Shown one piece after another: positions 61,910-64,000 of a stretch of DNA of 64,000 nt; within the stretch, counting starts at the first letter, position 1, and every line of letters begins with the position of its first letter. The translations under genes and the position numbers were made by a program. Below the pieces are notes generated by a model that saw only the letters and a program-made list of their open reading frames with translations, ran no database searches and was not told where the DNA came from. The stretch is from DATFQI01 sp963816955 (GTDB lineage: Bacteria; Actinomycetota; Thermoleophilia; Solirubrobacterales; Solirubrobacteraceae): NCBI GenBank assembly GCA_963816955.1, contig CAWFME010000005.1:310001-374000 (forward strand), in the 5' to 3' direction.

Positions 61910-62085
61910 CCCAGCGCATCGAGCCCGTCGGCCCCCGGCGCGACCTCGCGCCCGTCGAGCGGCCCCTGCTCACCCCCGTCGAGCGCGAGCTCGAGCGCGA
62001 GCGCCGCGAGCAGCGCCGCCGCAGGCAGCCCGCCAAGCCGGCTGCCGAGCCGCCCCGCGACGGCGGCCTGGACGTTCGAGCGTAA
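61906..62085 (+). CDS. Small charged hypothetical protein at the end of the flhF operon
   Basis: A 59-residue frame from GTG 61906, whose GTGA overlaps the preceding stop exactly as in neighbouring genes. It reads VTQRIEPVGPRRDLAPVERP with LLTPVERELERERREQRRRR and then Pro/Ala/Asp residues, ending at TAA 62085. High Arg and Glu content suggests a short helix. Composition alone could be a chance frame in high-GC DNA; the coupling and the stop just before the fliC promoter support it as real. Confidence 0.55.
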   Translation: MTQRIEPVGPRRDLAPVERPLLTPVERELERERREQRRRRQPAKPAAEPPRDGGLDVRA

Positions 62086-62100
62086 CTCGGAAAAGTTTCC

Positions 62101-62127
62101 TCAAGGCCTGGGGGAGCCGGCCGAATA
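62101..62127 (+). promoter_or_regulatory. FliA/WhiG-type promoter for flagellin
   Basis: TCAA (62101-62104), 15 bases, GCCGAATA (62120-62127). Transcription would start near 62133, giving a leader of about 65 bases with two GGA-loop hairpins. Confidence 0.75.
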
Positions 62128-62142
62128 CTCCCCTTGCAAGAG

Positions 62143-62196
62143 GGAGTGACAAGGAGTCGCTCCGGTCCAACACACCAATCATCAAGGAGAGATGAT
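62143..62196 (+). promoter_or_regulatory. Two CsrA-type stem-loops in the flagellin leader
   Basis: GGAGTGAC-AAGGA-GTCGCTCC (62143-62163, one G-U pair) contains the CsrA core ACAAGGA. ATCATC-AAGGAGA-GATGAT (62178-62196) places the Shine-Dalgarno AAGGAG in its loop directly before the fliC ATG at 62198. The arrangement resembles the two CsrA sites of Bacillus hag, one distal and one over the ribosome site. Confidence 0.7.
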
Positions 62197-62197
62197 C

Positions 62198-62986
62198 ATG
62201 GGCCTTCGTATCCAGAACAACGTTGAGGCGTTCAACGCTCACCGTCAGCTCACCGGCACCGCGGCCAAGGCCGCCAAGGCCATGGAGAAGCTGTCGAGCG
62301 GTTACCGCGTCAACCGTGCCGCCGACGACGCCGCCGGCCTCGCCATCTCCGAGAAGATGCGCGCTCAGATCGGTGGCCTCGCCCAGTCGCAGCGCAACGC
62401 GCAGGACGGCGTCTCGCTGGTCCAGACGGCGGAGGGTGCCCTCAACGAGGTGCACTCGATGCTCAGCCGCATCCGCGAGCTGAAGGTGCAGTACGACAAC
62501 GGCACGCTGTCGACCGACGACAAGACGGCGATCACCAACGAGGTCACCGCCCTCAAGGACGAGATCACCGCGATCGGCACCGACACGAAGTTCAACGGCA
62601 AGGCCCTTCTGACGGGCTCGGCCTTCGACTTCGTCGTGGGCGCCGAGGGCGAGAAGGTCTCGACCACGGGCGTCACCCTCTCGACGGACATCGGCACCAT
62701 CGACGTCACGGCTTCCGCTGGCCTCACCGCCATCGACACCGCGATCAAGAACGTGTCGAGCTCCCGCTCGAAGCTGGGTGCGGTCCAGAACCGCCTCGAG
62801 CATCGCCTCAACAACCTCGCGACGTACCAGGAGAACCTGGTCGCGTCGGAGAGCCGGATCCGCGACGTGGACATGGCCAGCGAGATGGTCAACTTCTCGA
62901 AGCTCCAGATCCTGCAGCAGGCCGGCACGAGCATGCTCGCGCAGGCCAACTCGGCCCCGCAGAGCGTTCTCTCGCTCCTCCGCTAG
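62198..62986 (+). CDS. fliC: Flagellin (short form)
   Basis: A 262-residue flagellin. ATG 62198 is chosen over ATG 62192 because AAGGAG lies 8 bases upstream of it. The N-terminal D0/D1 region has GLRIQNNVEAFNAHRQLTGT, MEKLSSGYRVNRAADDAAGL, AISEKMRAQIGGLAQSQRNA and QDGVSLVQTAEGALNEVHSM. The C-terminal part has NRLEHRLNNLATYQENLVAS, ESRIRDVDMASEMVNFSKLQ and QQAGTSMLAQANSAPQSVLS with LLR. The central section of about 80 residues is short, so D2/D3 surface domains are missing. Codon use is less GC-extreme than the neighbours, as expected for a highly expressed gene. A terminator follows. Confidence 0.97.
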   Translation: MGLRIQNNVEAFNAHRQLTGTAAKAAKAMEKLSSGYRVNRAADDAAGLAISEKMRAQIGGLAQSQRNAQDGVSLVQTAEGALNEVHSMLSRIRELKVQYDNGTLSTDDKTAITNEVTALKDEITAIGTDTKFNGKALLTGSAFDFVVGAEGEKVSTTGVTLSTDIGTIDVTASAGLTAIDTAIKNVSSSRSKLGAVQNRLEHRLNNLATYQENLVASESRIRDVDMASEMVNFSKLQILQQAGTSMLAQANSAPQSVLSLLR

Positions 62987-63001
62987 GCCACTCATAGGCT
63001 C

Positions 63002-63032
63002 GTGGCCGCGGCGGTTCGCCGTCGCGGCCCAC
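63002..63032 (+). terminator. Hairpin after fliC
   Basis: GTGGCCGCGGCGG (63002-63014), TTCG loop, CCGTCGCGGCCCAC (63019-63032) pair with one bulge and one mismatch, 15 bases after the fliC stop. It may stabilise or end the flagellin message. Confidence 0.55.
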
Positions 63033-63068
63033 GGCCACCTACATAACCCCACCGAGGGACGGATCGGT

Positions 63069-63093
63069 AGCGGGCGGCCTCTGGCCGCCCGCT
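63069..63093 (+). terminator. Strong hairpin terminator after fliC
   Basis: AGCGGGCGGCC (63069-63079), TCT loop, GGCCGCCCGCT (63083-63093), a perfect 11-bp stem, followed by GTCGTT. It separates the flagellin unit from the glycosyltransferase gene. Confidence 0.8.
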
Positions 63094-63150
63094 GTCGTTA
63101 AGCACCGGGATCAGGTTCAAGATCCTTCGGGCGCCGCCGAGTACCGGTTC

Positions 63151-63930
63151 GTGGTCCGTCCCACGCTCGCCATCGTCGCGTTCCGCGAGGAGCGCCCCGC
63201 CGACGTCGAGGCCCTCCTCGTGTGCCTCGTCTCCCTGCGCCAGACGGCGCCGGACGTCCAGGTCCTCCTCGTCGAGGACCGCGAGCCCGCCGCGCAGTCG
63301 CTCGCCGAGGCCGCGGCCGCCGAGCTGGGCTGCGCGCACGTCGCCCAGGAGGACGGCGCCGGCACGCTGGCCGCCGCCGTCGCCGGCCTGGAGCTCGCGC
63401 GCTCCTCCGGCTTCGACGCCGTGCTCGTCGGCCCCGACCTCGAGCTCCAGCCCGGCTGGCTGGAGGCGCTGCGTGCCCGCCGCGACACGCAGGGCCGCCC
63501 CGCCGCCGTCGCCGGCGGCATGGTCCGCTTCGCCGACGACCTCGTCGAGCAGGCCGGCTTCTTCTACTCCGTGCTCCTGCGCCGCTGGCTGCCGCGCTAC
63601 TCGGGCGTGCCGGCCGAGGTCGCCGAGACCCGGCTGCCGACGCTGTGCCCCGTCGGCGCCCAGCTGCAGCTGATCCGCCACGAGACGCTCGAGGCGGTCG
63701 GCCTGCCCGACCCGGAGCTCGAGGCGCCCTACGCCGACATCGACTTCTGCCTGCGCGTCTTCGCCGCGGGCCTCGAGTGCGTCTTCGAGCCCGGCGCCGC
63801 CGGCCGCAGCACGCGCCTGGCCGCCCAGGGGCTGCAGAACGAGACCGTCCAGGAGCGCCTCGCCGGCGCCCGCCTGGAGTCCCGCCACGCCCCCGGGACC
63901 TTCGACCGCTTCATCCCGGACGTCGTATGA
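63151..63930 (+). CDS. Glycosyltransferase family 2-like protein
   Basis: A 259-residue protein from GTG 63151. The N-terminal TLAIVAFREERPADVEALLV and VQVLLVEDREPAAQSL segments fit a GT-A Rossmann-like nucleotide-sugar domain, with AVLVGPDLELQPGWLEAL at the position of the acidic (DxD-like) metal site (here PDLEL). RLPTLCPVGAQLQLIRHETL and PYADIDFCLRVFAAGLECVF resemble the acceptor region with the ED/DID catalytic motif. The substrate is unknown; adjacency to flagellin makes flagellin or surface-glycan glycosylation possible. The next gene overlaps by 4 bases. Confidence 0.75.
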   Translation: MVRPTLAIVAFREERPADVEALLVCLVSLRQTAPDVQVLLVEDREPAAQSLAEAAAAELGCAHVAQEDGAGTLAAAVAGLELARSSGFDAVLVGPDLELQPGWLEALRARRDTQGRPAAVAGGMVRFADDLVEQAGFFYSVLLRRWLPRYSGVPAEVAETRLPTLCPVGAQLQLIRHETLEAVGLPDPELEAPYADIDFCLRVFAAGLECVFEPGAAGRSTRLAAQGLQNETVQERLAGARLESRHAPGTFDRFIPDVV

Positions 63931-64000
63931 CCCCCACGCTCCCCCGCACCCTGTTCGTCGCCCGCAGCAACGGCGGCATCTGCTGGTACCGCGTCGTGCT
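63927..64000 (+). CDS. Start of a gene cut by the window edge, possibly glycosyltransferase
   Basis: ATG 63927 overlaps the preceding stop by 4 bases (ATGA) and opens a frame that reads TLPRTLFVARSNGGICWYRV to the window edge. Only 24 complete codons are visible. The opening beta-strand and Gly-Gly turn fit the start of a GT-B glycosyltransferase, and the coupling to a GT2-like gene agrees, but the product cannot be assigned from this fragment. Confidence 0.5.
   Translation, partial: MTPTLPRTLFVARSNGGICWYRVV

Overview
The window is a high-GC, gene-dense stretch with frequent GTG starts and 4-base ATGA/GTGA stop-start overlaps. It begins at the replication origin (khpB-yidC-yidD-rnpA-rpmH < > dnaA-dnaN-recF-dciA-gyrB-gyrA) and runs into a cell-division/peptidoglycan signalling cluster (FHA, PP2C, RodA/FtsW, PBP, PASTA kinase, Ddl) of the type found next to oriC in Actinobacteria. 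It then continues through a large flagellar locus without P- or L-ring genes. Actinobacterial core order plus CsrA/FliW and flagella points to the Thermoleophilia/Solirubrobacterales (Conexibacter, Patulibacter, Solirubrobacter relatives). This is an inference from gene content, not a database match.

Layout. 0-2 kb: RNA-binding and membrane-insertion genes, leftward. 2.36-11.6 kb: replication genes, rightward, with DnaA-box-like sites before and after dnaA. 11.7-11.9 kb: a strongly structured, non-coding-looking segment ending in a perfect 13-bp hairpin. 11.9-14.8 kb: leftward UspA-like, HNH, DUF4446 and membrane-anchored genes. 14.85-24.85 kb: an eight-gene rightward run (kinase, fhaA, fhaB, pstP, rodA/ftsW, pbpA, pknB, ddl) with overlaps or very short gaps. 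24.8-28.6 kb: leftward kinase with an extracellular carbohydrate-binding-like domain, UV-damage endonuclease, and a Pro/Glu repeat protein. 28.7-34.0 kb: leftward flgF-flgG-flgJ-flgN-flgK-flgL-fliW-csrA. 34.05-53.3 kb: rightward flagellar genes (sigma factor, FlaG, FliD, FliS, FliT-like, flgBC, fliEFGHI, fliJ, lytic transglycosylase, fliK, flgDE, flbD, motAB, fliL, fliN), interrupted by a leftward two-component system at 44.2-46.0 kb. 53.3-62.1 kb: YihY-like gene, then fliOPQR-flhB-flhA-flhF, PilZ and two small genes. 62.2-63.0 kb: flagellin. 63.15 kb to the end: a glycosyltransferase and the start of another gene.

Regulation can be read from the sequence. Seven sites match TCAA or TAAA, exactly 15 bases, then GCCGA(T/C/A)(C/T)A, the form recognised by FliA/WhiG-type sigma factors. 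They precede flgF, flaG, fliS, flgB, flbD, fliO and fliC, and a matching sigma factor is encoded at 34972-35793. Four of them sit only 7-11 bases before a start codon, so those mRNAs would be almost leaderless. The long-leader transcripts (flgB, fliC) and csrA itself carry stem-loops with a GGA in the loop, the hallmark of CsrA sites. This suggests two layers: a dedicated sigma factor, then CsrA/FliW control of translation.

Caveats. Four genes (Pro/Glu repeat protein, YihY-like, fliO, fliR) contain five net single-base frameshifts in GC-rich tracts. In each case the shifted frame restores the expected C-terminus and the correct overlap with the next gene, so sequence errors are likely. No FliM, FlgM or chemotaxis gene is visible. 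No tRNA, rRNA, CRISPR array, insertion sequence or prophage was seen.
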